A stretch of 64,000 nt of DNA from Avibacterium gallinarum (GCF_002921135.1 NZ_PQVJ01000015.1:1-64000); one strand, 5' to 3'; counted from the stretch's first letter, positions 35,521 through 44,550 are shown. Numbers and translations: made by a program. Notes: generated from the sequence alone by a model not told the origin.

Positions 35521-36642
35521 TTAGGGCAAGTATGCTGTAATAAATGGCAAGGCTGCCCCCATTGCTGTCGCATTATTGTGTTGCTCTGCAATCCTTATAA
35601 ATTGTCCCTTTATTGGAAATGGGTTAAGTTTTTCAATACGTTGCTGTAATTGTTCAATAATGTCCGTTTGATAAAGATATTGTGCTATTTCTCCCCCAAG
35701 AATAATATCGCGCTCTAGCAGTAAATAGACGTAATTTAGCCCTTGAGCAAGAGCATCTAGATAATTATTCCAACGTTGTAAAGTATTAGAGTCATTTTGT
35801 TCCAGTTTTGTAAAAAATTGTGTCAAACTTTCTGATGGCGCAATAAGAGCGGAAACAGAGCAATAAGTTTCTAAACAACCTTTCTTACCACAGTAGCAAG
35901 CTTTACCTGTAGGATTTATTTGTAGGTGTTCTAGTGCTCCAGAATAGCCCTGTTTACCAAGATCAATTTGGTTATTTAATATAATTGCTCCGCCTAAATG
36001 TTCGCTAATGGAGACATAAATAGCGTTATCAATGTATTTTACAGTCCAAAGCTCCGCAGCTGCTGCACATTTTACATCGTGAAAAAATTTTACTGGAACG
36101 TTGAAATGTTGCTGTATTTGAATGATATTTAATTTTTCACAATCAAGCACTCTGCCATACAGAATGCTATCGCCTGTGTGATTGACAATGCCTTGAATTG
36201 AGATGCCAATGCCTAAAATTTGTTGTGGCTCATATTGATGTTCTGTGATAAAAGAATGAATGTGATGACAGATTTCGGTAATGTATTTCTCAGTGTTAGA
36301 AAATGGCGCAGGGAAAATCTTAAGTGCGGTAGTTTTTCCTTTCAAATTTAGTGCTAATACTTTGATATCTTTTTGTTGAATTTCGACACCAATTGCAATA
36401 AATGCATCAGGAATAAGAGTATAAGCCGTAGCTGGTCGCCCACCTTGAGAGGGGGCAAGCCCATATTCTTTAATTTTATTTTCGAAAAGTAATTTATTGA
36501 TATTATGTACTACTGTGGGCAAGCTAAGACCTAATGTTTTTGCGATTTGCGGTTTTGCGAGCGCTCCATTTTCAAAAAACAATTTATAAATTTGCCGGTA
36601 ATTCTTTTCTTTTATATCTATAAGTTCTTTATTATCAATCAT
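35521..36642 (-). CDS. ROK-family transcriptional repressor
   Basis: A 373-aa NagC/XylR-type protein: N-terminal winged helix (about 10-65, PQIAKTLGLSLPTVVHNINK), then a ROK sugar-binding domain with a zinc motif around residues 239-256 (H239, C249, C251, C256 in GKACYCGKKGCLETY). The kinase-type phosphate motif is degenerate, so it should sense a sugar rather than phosphorylate it. It is divergent from the sugar operon and is its probable local repressor, with the inducer possibly the imported sugar or its phosphate. Base composition is more AT-rich than that of the flanking core genes. Confidence 0.88.
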   Translation of the reverse strand: MIDNKELIDIKEKNYRQIYKLFFENGALAKPQIAKTLGLSLPTVVHNINKLLFENKIKEYGLAPSQGGRPATAYTLIPDAFIAIGVEIQQKDIKVLALNLKGKTTALKIFPAPFSNTEKYITEICHHIHSFITEHQYEPQQILGIGISIQGIVNHTGDSILYGRVLDCEKLNIIQIQQHFNVPVKFFHDVKCAAAAELWTVKYIDNAIYVSISEHLGGAIILNNQIDLGKQGYSGALEHLQINPTGKACYCGKKGCLETYCSVSALIAPSESLTQFFTKLEQNDSNTLQRWNNYLDALAQGLNYVYLLLERDIILGGEIAQYLYQTDIIEQLQQRIEKLNPFPIKGQFIRIAEQHNNATAMGAALPFITAYLP

Positions 36643-36693
36643 TTATATCTTTCCTTAAATCATATTCTCCAAAATTTCTTTATTTCAAAATTA

Positions 36694-36709
36694 TGTGAAC
36701 TATGTCACA
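36694..36709. promoter_or_regulatory. CRP-binding site of the sugar operon
   Basis: TGTGAACTATGTCACA matches the CRP consensus TGTGA-N6-TCACA perfectly on both half-sites. It lies between the divergent ROK gene and the SDR gene, about 160 bases before the SDR start, so catabolite control by cAMP-CRP is likely. cyaA itself is in this window. Confidence 0.85.
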
Positions 36710-36866
36710 AATTTGTTAAAAAGTTCTTTTTTACGTAAGTTATTTTAGCAAAGTCTGTTGTGAAAATATACTAAAGCAACTAATATAAAGGCACTTAAGT
36801 TAAATGGCTTTATATAAGTTATTTTCTTAAATTTCTATTGATTGCTATTAACATTAGGAGTGCATT

Positions 36867-37646
36867 ATGGGTATTTTAGAAAAAATGAAATTAACTGGAA
36901 AAACGGCATTTGTTACTGGTGGAGCAAGAGGTATTGGTAAAAGTGTAGCAATGGCTTTTGCTCAAGCTGGTGCCAATATTGTTATTGCAGATTTTGATAT
37001 TGCAGAGGCAGAAAAAACAGCAAAAGAAATTGCCCAGTCAGAGCAAGTCAAAGCAATTGCAGTACAAACAGATGTAACAGATGAAGCAAGTGTAAATCAT
37101 TTAATGGATGTAATTAAGCAGGAGTTTGATTCACTAGATATCGCTTTCTGTAATGCTGGAATTTGTATCAATGTTCCTGCAGAAGAAATGACATTAGCGC
37201 AATGGCAGAAAGTGATTAATGTGAATTTAACAGGTGTATTTTTAACTGCGCAAGCAGCGGGAAAACTAATGATTGAGCAAGGAAAAGGTGGATCAATCAT
37301 TAATACTGCATCAATGTCCGCACATATCGTGAATGTTCCTCAACCACAATGTGCCTATAACGCTTCAAAAGCAGGTGTAATTCAGTTGACCAAGTCGTTA
37401 GCAATTGAATGGGCTAAATATGGTATTCGAGTGAATAGTTTAAGTCCAGGCTATATTGGTACAGAACTCACTTTGAATTCAGAATCTTTGCAACCATTTA
37501 TTAAAACTTGGAATGAAATGGCTCCATTACATCGTCTAGGGACACCAGAGGAGTTGCAATCTATTTGCGTATATTTAGCAGGAGATACAAGTTCATTTAC
37601 AACGGGTTCTGACTTTATTGTTGATGGCGCATTTACTTGTTTCTAA
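36867..37646 (+). CDS. SDR-family polyol/sugar dehydrogenase
   Basis: A 259-aa short-chain dehydrogenase/reductase. The NAD(P) motif TGGARGIG is at 18-25, an acidic D42 (IADFD) suggests NAD(H) preference, and the catalytic residues are N120, S149, Y164 and K168 (YNASK). The segment NVPQPQCAYNASKAGVIQL resembles arabitol, sorbitol and mannitol dehydrogenases. With the FGGY kinase and pentose-type importer it could oxidise an imported pentitol to a ketose before phosphorylation; the exact substrate is unknown. AGGAG precedes the start. Confidence 0.85.
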   Translation: MGILEKMKLTGKTAFVTGGARGIGKSVAMAFAQAGANIVIADFDIAEAEKTAKEIAQSEQVKAIAVQTDVTDEASVNHLMDVIKQEFDSLDIAFCNAGICINVPAEEMTLAQWQKVINVNLTGVFLTAQAAGKLMIEQGKGGSIINTASMSAHIVNVPQPQCAYNASKAGVIQLTKSLAIEWAKYGIRVNSLSPGYIGTELTLNSESLQPFIKTWNEMAPLHRLGTPEELQSICVYLAGDTSSFTTGSDFIVDGAFTCF

Positions 37647-37654
37647 TTAAATAT

Positions 37655-37690
37655 AAGGAATGCTCATTATAATAATTTATGAGCATCCTT
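37655..37690 (+). other. Intercistronic hairpin between dehydrogenase and kinase genes
   Basis: AAGG(A)ATGCTCAT (37655-37667) pairs with ATGAGCATCCTT (37679-37690), 12 bp with one bulge, AT-rich loop, no T run. It may stabilise or process the transcript rather than end it. Confidence 0.55.
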
Positions 37691-37734
37691 GAGATATATT
37701 GCCATTATTCATTTGGTATTAAGAGGAGGGATAT

Positions 37735-39339
37735 ATGCAACCTTCAGCAAAAAGTTTAATTGAAAATGGTCAAGCCTATTTAGGCATTGAATTAGGTTCA
37801 ACAAGAATTAAATCTGTGCTTATTGACGAAAAGGGCTTTATTTTAGCAAAAGGTTCATTCGATTGGGAAAATCATTTCGTTAATGGTATTTGGACTTATC
37901 CTTTAAATGAAGTTTGGTCTGGTATAGCAGAAAGTTATCGTGATTTAGCGAACAGTGTAGAAAAACAATATGGTGTTGTTATACAACGTTTAGCTGCAAT
38001 TGGTGTAAGTGCAATGATGCACGGTTATTTAGCGTTCGACTCCCAGGAAAAACAACTTGCAGAGTTCCGGACTTGGCGTAATAACACTACTGCAGTAGCG
38101 GCAGATAAATTAACTGATTTACTACAATATAACATTCCGCAACGTTGGAGTATTGCTCATCTCTACCAAGCTATTCTTAATAAAGAATCTCATATCTCAG
38201 ATGTTGCTTATATTACGACATTGGCAGGCTACGTGCATTGGCAGCTTACAGGTGAAAAAGTATTGGGAATCGGTGATGCTTCAGGAATGTTTCCTATTGA
38301 TTCTACTTACAAGAATTATGATCGTTCGATGATTAAGATTTTTGAACATCTTATAGAACCGAATGGCTTCAATTGGAAATTAGAACAGATTTTACCGAAA
38401 GTCTTAGTTGCTGGAGAAAATGCAGGTACATTGACAGAGAAGGGCGCTGCATTACTTGATCCAACAGGTAGCTTGCAGGCTGGTTGTCCACTTTGCCCGC
38501 CAGAAGGTGATGCTGGGACAGGAATGATGGCAACTAACAGTATAAAAGTTAAAACGGGAAATGTTTCTGCCGGAACTTCTGCTTTTGCTATGGTTGTGTT
38601 AGAGAAACCACTTTCACAGGTTTATCGTGATTTAGATATGGTGACCACGCCAGCGGGAGATCTTGTCGCGATGGCGCATTCACAAAATTGTAGCTCAGAT
38701 CTTAATGCTTGGTTTCAGTTATTTAATGAGGTGCTGTTGAGTTTTGGTTTAACGGTAAACCCTGACAAATTGTACAGCACATTATTTAATCAAGCCTTGA
38801 TAGCTCAGCCTGATGCTGGAGGATTGCTTTCTTATTGTTTCTATTCTGGGGAGCATGGTGTGGATTTGACTGAAGGTTGCCCACTCTTTGCCCATCCAGC
38901 CAAAGCCAATTTTTCTTTAGCAAATTTTATTCTTGTCCAACTTTATACCGCATTTGGTGCAATGAAACTAGGTATGGATACGCTAACGAAAAAAGAGAAG
39001 GTAAAAATTGAAAAGATTTTTGCTCATGGTGGCTTATTCAAAAGTAAAGATGTAGCACAAAATGTGCTTGCTGCTGCATTAGACGTTCCTGTCGCATTAC
39101 TCGATACAGCAAGCGAGGGTGGCGCTTGGGGAATTGCGTTACTCGCCGCATATAGCCAACAAAAAGGCTTGTTATTAACAGAATATCTTGATCAAATCGT
39201 TTTTGCTGGCGTAGAAGATAATGTTAAAAAGCCAGATCCAGCTTGGGTCGAAGGTTATGAACGTTTTATTCAACGCTATAAAGAAGGATTAGCGATTGAA
39301 CGTGAGGCGGCAAAATTCGCTACTACAACCGTACATTAA
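37735..39339 (+). CDS. FGGY-family carbohydrate kinase
   Basis: A 534-aa sugar kinase of the FGGY family, which includes xylulo-, ribulo- and glycerol kinases. The N-terminal phosphate loop is IELGSTRIKSVLID, the substrate side has GVSAMMHGYLAFD, and the C-terminal ATP domain includes GEHGVDLTEGCPLF and FAHGGLFKSKDVAQN. Overall pattern does not match XylB, AraB or GlpK closely, so the substrate is likely a less common ketose. It is preceded by AGGAGGG at 37724-37730, a strong ribosome site, and lies in the sugar operon. Confidence 0.85.
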   Translation: MQPSAKSLIENGQAYLGIELGSTRIKSVLIDEKGFILAKGSFDWENHFVNGIWTYPLNEVWSGIAESYRDLANSVEKQYGVVIQRLAAIGVSAMMHGYLAFDSQEKQLAEFRTWRNNTTAVAADKLTDLLQYNIPQRWSIAHLYQAILNKESHISDVAYITTLAGYVHWQLTGEKVLGIGDASGMFPIDSTYKNYDRSMIKIFEHLIEPNGFNWKLEQILPKVLVAGENAGTLTEKGAALLDPTGSLQAGCPLCPPEGDAGTGMMATNSIKVKTGNVSAGTSAFAMVVLEKPLSQVYRDLDMVTTPAGDLVAMAHSQNCSSDLNAWFQLFNEVLLSFGLTVNPDKLYSTLFNQALIAQPDAGGLLSYCFYSGEHGVDLTEGCPLFAHPAKANFSLANFILVQLYTAFGAMKLGMDTLTKKEKVKIEKIFAHGGLFKSKDVAQNVLAAALDVPVALLDTASEGGAWGIALLAAYSQQKGLLLTEYLDQIVFAGVEDNVKKPDPAWVEGYERFIQRYKEGLAIEREAAKFATTTVH

Positions 39340-39343
39340 ATTT

Positions 39344-39362
39344 ATGGGGAAACCCATTTTTA
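39344..39362 (+). terminator. Weak terminator after the kinase gene
   Basis: ATGGG-GAAA-CCCAT (39344-39357) is a 5-bp stem with a GNRA loop followed by TTTTTA. It could attenuate transcription into the transporter genes. An uptake signal (ACCGCACTT) follows at 39373. Confidence 0.5.
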
Positions 39363-39431
39363 GGGAAATTATGACCGCACTTTTGTTGGCATAGTTTCGT
39401 ATTATACATTCACTTCACTAAGGTGGTTTAT

Positions 39432-40388
39432 ATGAAAAAATTAATTACTGCATTAGCGCTTTCTCTTTCAGTTGCAGCAACAGCTGTGGCAGATGACAAA
39501 ATTAAAGTGGGATTTGCCAATCGAACACTCAATGGGGCTTTCTTTAATGGGCTAACAGAATATATGAAAATTCATGCTAAAGATGCAGGATATGAATTAA
39601 TTACAACAGATGCTCGTGGAGATCTTAATAAGCAAATTGCTGATGTGGAAGATATGTTATCTCAGGGAATCGATTACCTAGTCTTGAACCCACAAGATCC
39701 CGTTGCTGGAATTAAAATTACAGAAATGGCAAAACGCGCTAAAGTGCCAACGATTGCATTGGATAGTGATATTGCACTTTCTGCACCTGTAATTACACGT
39801 ATTCAGGCTAATAATGCAGCAAATAATAAAATGATTGGTGAATTTGCTGTGAGTCAATTCGGTAAAGAGCCAATTAATCTTGTATTAATTAGTGGTAACC
39901 AAGGTAATTTAGTGGGTGAAGCACGCCGTAATAATTTTCTCATTGGTGTAATGGATGCTCAAATCCGTCAATATAATCAGTCTAAAGTTAATGTTATTTC
40001 TCAAGTTTGGGGAAATTGGGATCAACAAGGTGGTCTAAAAGCAATGGAAGATGCTTTAGTTGCTCATGGTGACAAAATTAATGCTGTGTACGCTGAGATG
40101 GATGATATGGCATTAGGTGGTATTAGAGCATTAAAAGCTGCGGGTAAATTAAAAAATGTGAAAGTTTATGCGCATGATGGTTATAAATTTGGTTTAGAAG
40201 CCATTAAAAAAGGAACATTGCAAGCAACTGCCTCAAATAATCCAGATGCTTTAACCAAGTTAACTATTGATACTATTAAAGCTTACCAAGCAGGTAAACG
40301 TGATTTCCCTGATTATCTATATATCAAGCCATTATTAATTACTAAAGAAAATGTTGATGAGGTATATAACCCAGATTCTTTATATTAA
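39432..40388 (+). CDS. Sugar ABC transporter substrate-binding protein
   Basis: A 318-aa periplasmic binding protein of the ribose/galactose type (cluster B). The signal peptide MKKLITALALSLSVAATAVA is followed by DDKIKVGFANRTLNGAFFN, and the two-lobed fold shows QIADVEDMLSQGIDYLVLNP and AVYAEMDDMALGGIRAL, typical of RbsB-like proteins. The ATG at 39432 has AGGTGG upstream. Together with the following ATPase and permease it forms a complete importer for a pentose, pentitol or related sugar. Confidence 0.9.
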   Translation: MKKLITALALSLSVAATAVADDKIKVGFANRTLNGAFFNGLTEYMKIHAKDAGYELITTDARGDLNKQIADVEDMLSQGIDYLVLNPQDPVAGIKITEMAKRAKVPTIALDSDIALSAPVITRIQANNAANNKMIGEFAVSQFGKEPINLVLISGNQGNLVGEARRNNFLIGVMDAQIRQYNQSKVNVISQVWGNWDQQGGLKAMEDALVAHGDKINAVYAEMDDMALGGIRALKAAGKLKNVKVYAHDGYKFGLEAIKKGTLQATASNNPDALTKLTIDTIKAYQAGKRDFPDYLYIKPLLITKENVDEVYNPDSLY

Positions 40389-40409
40389 TTAAATAAATCA
40401 TCTTCCCAT

Positions 40410-40438
40410 AGGTTGTGGGGGGACCACAACCTTGTTTT
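40410..40438 (+). other. Intercistronic hairpin after the binding-protein gene
   Basis: AGGTTGTGG (40410-40418) pairs with CCACAACCT (40424-40432), loop GGGGA, then TGTTTT. Hairpins at this position are common in binding-protein importers, where they allow the periplasmic subunit to be made in excess. Confidence 0.7.
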
Positions 40439-40451
40439 AGGAGAAAAAATT

Positions 40452-41951
40452 ATGTCTGAATTTGCAATTGAAATTAGCAATGTAAGTAAGCATTTTGGTG
40501 GCGTTAGAGCGTTAACTGATATCAGTCTTAATGTTAAGAAAGCAAGTATCCACGCTTTAATTGGTGAGAATGGAGCAGGTAAATCGACCTTGATGAAAAT
40601 CCTTTCTGGTATTTATATTAAAGATAGTGGCACCATCAGGATAAATGGAGAAGAGGTTAATTTCTCAAATCCTAAAAGCAGTCAAAAGAAAGGAATTGGT
40701 ATTATTCATCAAGAACTTGCATTATCTCCGGATCTTTCTGTTGCAGAAAATATTTTTTTAGATGATTTAGGAAATGGAAAACAAACTATCAACTGGAAAT
40801 CAATTAATGATAGAGCGCAAGAAGCGTTAAAAACATTAGGATTTGATATTTCTCCCCAGATGCGATTAGGTGATTTAAGTGTTGCTTATCAACAAATGGT
40901 TGAAATTGCCAAAGCATTAACTAAAAACGTCAATATTCTCATTCTTGATGAGCCAACAGCTGTATTAGCTGATCCTGAGATTGATATTCTTTTTGAAAAT
41001 CTTAAGAAACTTCAGGCACAAGGCGTTACTATTATTTATATCTCTCATCGCTTAGAAGAACTATTCCGAATTTCTGATTCGATTACAGTAATTAAAGATG
41101 GACAAACCGTTGCTGAGCTTGATCCTAAAACCTCTACAGAAGATGATATTATTCGCTATATGGTCGGACGCGAATTAGAGTCTTTATATCCAGAGAAAAA
41201 TATCCCACAAGAAAAAGATATTTTTAGAGTTGTTAATTTAAATCGCAAAAAAATACTAAAAGATATTAATTTCAATGTTAGAAAAGGTGAAATCGTTGGT
41301 TTAGCCGGATTAGTCGGGGCTGGAAGAACGGAAGTAGCAAGATGTATTTTTGGAATTGATAAATATTCTAGTGGAGAGATTTATAAAAATGAGGAGCTAA
41401 TTAGTGTACATAATGTACCTTCAGCAATTAATTATGGCATTGGATTAGTCCCTGAGAGCAGGAAAGAACAAGGAGCGGTGCTAAATTTGTCAATTTTAGA
41501 AAATATGACAATGGCAACATTAAATAAATATTCTACAGCGGGTGTAATTAATCACAGTTCAGAAAAAGAAGCTGGTGGAAAATTACAACAATTATTGCAG
41601 ATTAAGTTAGGTAAATTAACCGATCCTATTTCTAGCTTAAGTGGAGGGAATCAACAAAAGGTAGTACTGGCAAAATGGTTGAGTACAGATTGTGATTTCA
41701 TTATTCTTGATGAGCCAACAAGGGGCGTTGATGTGGGGGCTAAAGCAGAAATTTATCGCATTATTTCTGATTTAGCAAAATTAGGATATGGCTTATTAGT
41801 TATTTCTTCAGAATTAGTTGAGCTTATTGGATTGTGTCATCGCATTTATGTCATGAGTGATGGAGCAATTACCGGTGAGTTACAAGAAAATGAAATGACA
41901 GAAGAAAATATTATGAGATTAGCTATTCCAAAACGAGAAACAATAAACTAG
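40452..41951 (+). CDS. Sugar ABC transporter ATPase (two nucleotide-binding domains)
   Basis: A 499-aa RbsA/XylG/MglA-type ATPase with two NBDs. The first has Walker A GENGAGKST and Walker B ILILDEPTAVL; the second (from about 255) has the degenerate Walker A GLVGAGRTE, signature LSGGNQQKVVLAKWL and Walker B FIILDEPTRGVD. The first signature region is LSVAYQQMVEIAKAL. The ATG at 40452 follows AGGAG by 8 bases. It follows the binding-protein gene and precedes the permease by 9 bases. Confidence 0.93.
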   Translation: MSEFAIEISNVSKHFGGVRALTDISLNVKKASIHALIGENGAGKSTLMKILSGIYIKDSGTIRINGEEVNFSNPKSSQKKGIGIIHQELALSPDLSVAENIFLDDLGNGKQTINWKSINDRAQEALKTLGFDISPQMRLGDLSVAYQQMVEIAKALTKNVNILILDEPTAVLADPEIDILFENLKKLQAQGVTIIYISHRLEELFRISDSITVIKDGQTVAELDPKTSTEDDIIRYMVGRELESLYPEKNIPQEKDIFRVVNLNRKKILKDINFNVRKGEIVGLAGLVGAGRTEVARCIFGIDKYSSGEIYKNEELISVHNVPSAINYGIGLVPESRKEQGAVLNLSILENMTMATLNKYSTAGVINHSSEKEAGGKLQQLLQIKLGKLTDPISSLSGGNQQKVVLAKWLSTDCDFIILDEPTRGVDVGAKAEIYRIISDLAKLGYGLLVISSELVELIGLCHRIYVMSDGAITGELQENEMTEENIMRLAIPKRETIN

Positions 41952-41960
41952 GAGAGAAGT

Positions 41961-42896
41961 ATGAAAAAGCTATATTTATTTTGTTTAAAACACTCCACAT
42001 TAATGTTTTTTATTTTAATGTTAGTGATTGCTGGATTATTAACAGATCGCTTTTATTCGTTAGAAAATATTACTAATGTGTTAAGACAGAGTGTACCACT
42101 TGGTATTGTTTCTCTTGGGTTACTGTTTGTTATTCTAACTGGTGGAATTGATTTGTCAGTAGGATCAATAATGGCTTTAGTATCTGTTATTGTCGCATTA
42201 TTAATGCCTGATTATGGTATCTTTGGAAGTACAGTTATTGCTTTATTAGTAGGTGCTGTAATTGGAGCGGCTGCAGGGGGGTTAATATCTTATTTCAAAG
42301 TAGCACCTTTTGTGGCTACGCTAGCGATGATGACTGTTGCTCGAGGATTAGGGTTGATTGTATCCAAAGGTCAGCCGATTTTCGTAGAAGATGATGCGTT
42401 CACCGATTTTGGAACAGGTTATTTTCTTGGTTTACCATTACCTTTTTACGTATTATTAATTTGTTTCTTTGGTGCATTATTTGTATACAAAAAGACAGTA
42501 TTCGGGCGTTTAATTATCTCTATCGGAAGTAACGAAGTAGCTACTCGTTTTGCGGGAATTCAAGTCGAACGTTATAAATTTCTCGTTTATGTTATCTGCG
42601 GTGTTGCTTGTGCTTTAGCGGGTGTTCTTGCAACAACAAGAACGGGGGTTGGCTCACCGGTATTTGGAATTGGATTTGAACTTGATGCTATTGCGGCAGT
42701 TGTTGTTGGTGGGGCAAGTTTATCAGGTGGTAAAGGGACAGTAACTAATACATTAATTGGTGTATTAATTTTAAGCATTATTTCTAACTTAATGAATTTG
42801 TTAAATATACCTGGTTATCACCAACAAGTCGTAAAAGGCGGGATTATTATCCTTGCAGTATTATTAGAAAGTCTTAAGAATAAACAACAAAATTAA
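41961..42896 (+). CDS. Sugar ABC transporter permease
   Basis: A 311-aa inner-membrane permease of the RbsC/BPD_transp_2 type, with about nine to ten helices. Typical motifs are VILTGGIDLSVGSIMALVSV, FVATLAMMTVARGL and the C-terminal AIAAVVVGGASLSGGKGT, the ATPase-contact region. It should form a homodimer with the upstream ATPase. GGAGAGAAGT precedes the start. The next gene, 21 bases on, is the free EIIB domain. Confidence 0.92.
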   Translation: MKKLYLFCLKHSTLMFFILMLVIAGLLTDRFYSLENITNVLRQSVPLGIVSLGLLFVILTGGIDLSVGSIMALVSVIVALLMPDYGIFGSTVIALLVGAVIGAAAGGLISYFKVAPFVATLAMMTVARGLGLIVSKGQPIFVEDDAFTDFGTGYFLGLPLPFYVLLICFFGALFVYKKTVFGRLIISIGSNEVATRFAGIQVERYKFLVYVICGVACALAGVLATTRTGVGSPVFGIGFELDAIAAVVVGGASLSGGKGTVTNTLIGVLILSIISNLMNLLNIPGYHQQVVKGGIIILAVLLESLKNKQQN

Positions 42897-42917
42897 AAGA
42901 TATTGAGTGAGGTAGTT

Positions 42918-43193
42918 ATGTTTTTTTCTAAAAAAGAGAGTGAAACAATTTCTCCCTACTTAAAAGAGCAAGCTAAAAATTTATTAGATGCTGTAGGAGG
43001 AAAAGAAAATTTAACCGGTATCAATGCTTGTATCACCAGGCTACGTCTTGATATCGCAGACTTTTCTAAAGTGAATCATCAAAAATTAGTTGATTTAGGT
43101 TCTAAAGGTAATGTTAGAGTTGGAGAAAACCAGTTACAAATTATCTTAGGAAAAAGTGCGGATAAGATAGCACAGATAATGAAAACACTATAA
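42918..43193 (+). CDS. Stand-alone PTS EIIB domain (glucose family)
   Basis: A 91-aa protein consisting of one EIIB domain of the glucose/sucrose PTS family. The phosphorylatable Cys38 is intact in NACITRLRLDI, and the chain ends at the EIIB boundary (LGKSADKIAQIMKTL). No EIIC or EIIA is adjacent; it closes an operon for an ABC importer. The start at 42918 has GTGAGG upstream. It might be a regulatory phosphoprotein coupling the operon to PTS state, or a remnant of a longer transporter gene. GTGCGG at 43156 lies in its 3' end. Confidence 0.85.
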   Translation: MFFSKKESETISPYLKEQAKNLLDAVGGKENLTGINACITRLRLDIADFSKVNHQKLVDLGSKGNVRVGENQLQIILGKSADKIAQIMKTL

Positions 43194-43213
43194 TTAGCCT
43201 ATTACTACATCAT

Positions 43214-43257
43214 AAAAGTGCGGTAGAAAAACATACAATTTTTCCACCGCACTTTTT
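43214..43257. terminator. Inverted uptake-signal terminator after the sugar operon
   Basis: AAAAGTGCGGT (43214-43224) faces ACCGCACTTTT (43246-43256), extended by GAAAA / TTTTC inside, followed by TTATT. It marks the right end of the accessory block. Confidence 0.85.
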
Positions 43258-43320
43258 TATTTGCGGATTTATCAAGTAGAATGAGGCCATTTGATAGGCT
43301 AAAAAGCAAAGCGAGGGCAG

Positions 43321-43938
43321 ATGAAAATCAGTGCAGTGATTCTTGCTGGTGGTCGGGCAAGGCGTATGGGTGGGGTGGATAAAGGGTTGCAGCTTTTCCG
43401 TGGGCAGCCGTTGGTGTGGCATTGTTATCAGCGCTTGAAAGATCAGGTGGCGCAGGTGTCGGTGAATGCCAATCGCAACCAAGCGTGCTATGCGCAGCTT
43501 GGTTTGCCTGTGTTTGCCGATGAATTGGCAGATTTCCAAGGGCCGTTGAGTGGCATTTTAACGGGGCTAAAATTGGCAGAGCGTGATTTTGTGCTGTTTG
43601 TGCCTTGTGATTGCCCTTTTTTACCGTTGAACTTATTGGAAAAATTACAGCAGCCCATTTTGCAATCTTTGCAACATCATCAAAGCAATAGCCAAAGTGC
43701 GGGGGAAAATTCGTCAGTTTTACTCACTTATGCCACCGATGGTGAGCGTGAACACCCGACATTTTGTTTGGTTTCCACCTTATTGGCGGAAAAGCTCGCT
43801 GCTTATTTACACAGCGGTGAGCGGCGAATGTTGCAGTTTATGCGAGAAAATGGCGCGATTGCGGTAGATTTTCGCGATCAGAAAGAGGCGTTCCAAAATT
43901 TTAATACGCTGGCGGATTTAGAAAGCGAAATGCGGTGA
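43321..43938 (+). CDS. mobA: Molybdenum cofactor guanylyltransferase
   Basis: MobA links GMP to molybdopterin to give the MGD cofactor used by nitrate, TMAO and formate enzymes. The 205-aa protein begins with the nucleotide-binding signature ILAGGRARRMGGVDKGL and has DFQGPLSGILTGL and FVPCDCPFLP. The N-terminal motif carries an extra Arg compared with GGxARRMGG. NarP in the same window regulates enzymes that need this cofactor. mobB is separate, about 10 kb away. Confidence 0.95.
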   Translation: MKISAVILAGGRARRMGGVDKGLQLFRGQPLVWHCYQRLKDQVAQVSVNANRNQACYAQLGLPVFADELADFQGPLSGILTGLKLAERDFVLFVPCDCPFLPLNLLEKLQQPILQSLQHHQSNSQSAGENSSVLLTYATDGEREHPTFCLVSTLLAEKLAAYLHSGERRMLQFMRENGAIAVDFRDQKEAFQNFNTLADLESEMR

Positions 43939-44020
43939 AAAAATCACGGAAATTTGGCTTTTTATTCAAATTATAATCAGTATAATAAGAAAAATCTGAT
44001 TAACAAAAAACGGATAAGTT

Positions 44021-44545
44021 ATGTTCAAAATTATTTCAATTTCAGTGTTAAGTGCCTTTTTAGTGGCGTGTTCTTCTTTGACTTCTTATGTGCCGTTTAT
44101 GGACAACGAGAAAAAAGTGATCGATTTAGATAAAGAGAAAATCGATAAAAAATCCTATGCCTCTGCGTATGCGGCAACGGTGCAAACCTATTCAGGGCGT
44201 GTAAATGAAGATTATGATGTGAATTCTTTTGCTAGTGGCGCGAATGATTGGTATCTCAACCGCATTTTAGTGCCGATTGAAGAAGTGAAAGCAAAATTAT
44301 ACCAAGGCGGAGGCGTGGATAGCCAAGTTTATGCTTATTATAGTGGTGTGGTGTTTGCTTCTGAATTACAGAATAATTTCAATCGCTTAAGTGCAAATTG
44401 TTGGTCGCAAATCAGCCAGCCAAGTGCAACGCAAGGGATTTATGATGCAATGCGAGATCTACAAAAAGGGCAACCGCGTTCCTTAGATGAGGGCTATATC
44501 GCGGAAGGCAGCGATCAAGTATTGAAAGTCTGTACAGGAAAATAA
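44021..44545 (+). CDS. Predicted lipoprotein, function unknown
   Basis: A 174-aa precursor with a lipoprotein signal (LSAFLVAC, Cys17), a short acidic/basic linker (KKVIDLDKEKIDKKSYASAY) and a soluble domain with NDWYLNRILVPIEEVKAKLY and two further Cys residues (about 128 and 171), which could form a disulfide. I do not recognise a family. It has its own terminator, so it is probably a single-gene unit between mobA and fruB. An envelope location is the only safe inference. Confidence 0.75.
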   Translation: MFKIISISVLSAFLVACSSLTSYVPFMDNEKKVIDLDKEKIDKKSYASAYAATVQTYSGRVNEDYDVNSFASGANDWYLNRILVPIEEVKAKLYQGGGVDSQVYAYYSGVVFASELQNNFNRLSANCWSQISQPSATQGIYDAMRDLQKGQPRSLDEGYIAEGSDQVLKVCTGK

Positions 44546-44550
44546 TGTGT

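Noticed and set aside
237-43257. CRISPR-like interpretation of the recurring GTGCGGT motif
   Set aside because: The repeats are 9-12 bases, irregularly spaced over the whole window and in both orientations, as expected for DNA uptake signals; no regular repeat-spacer array was seen.
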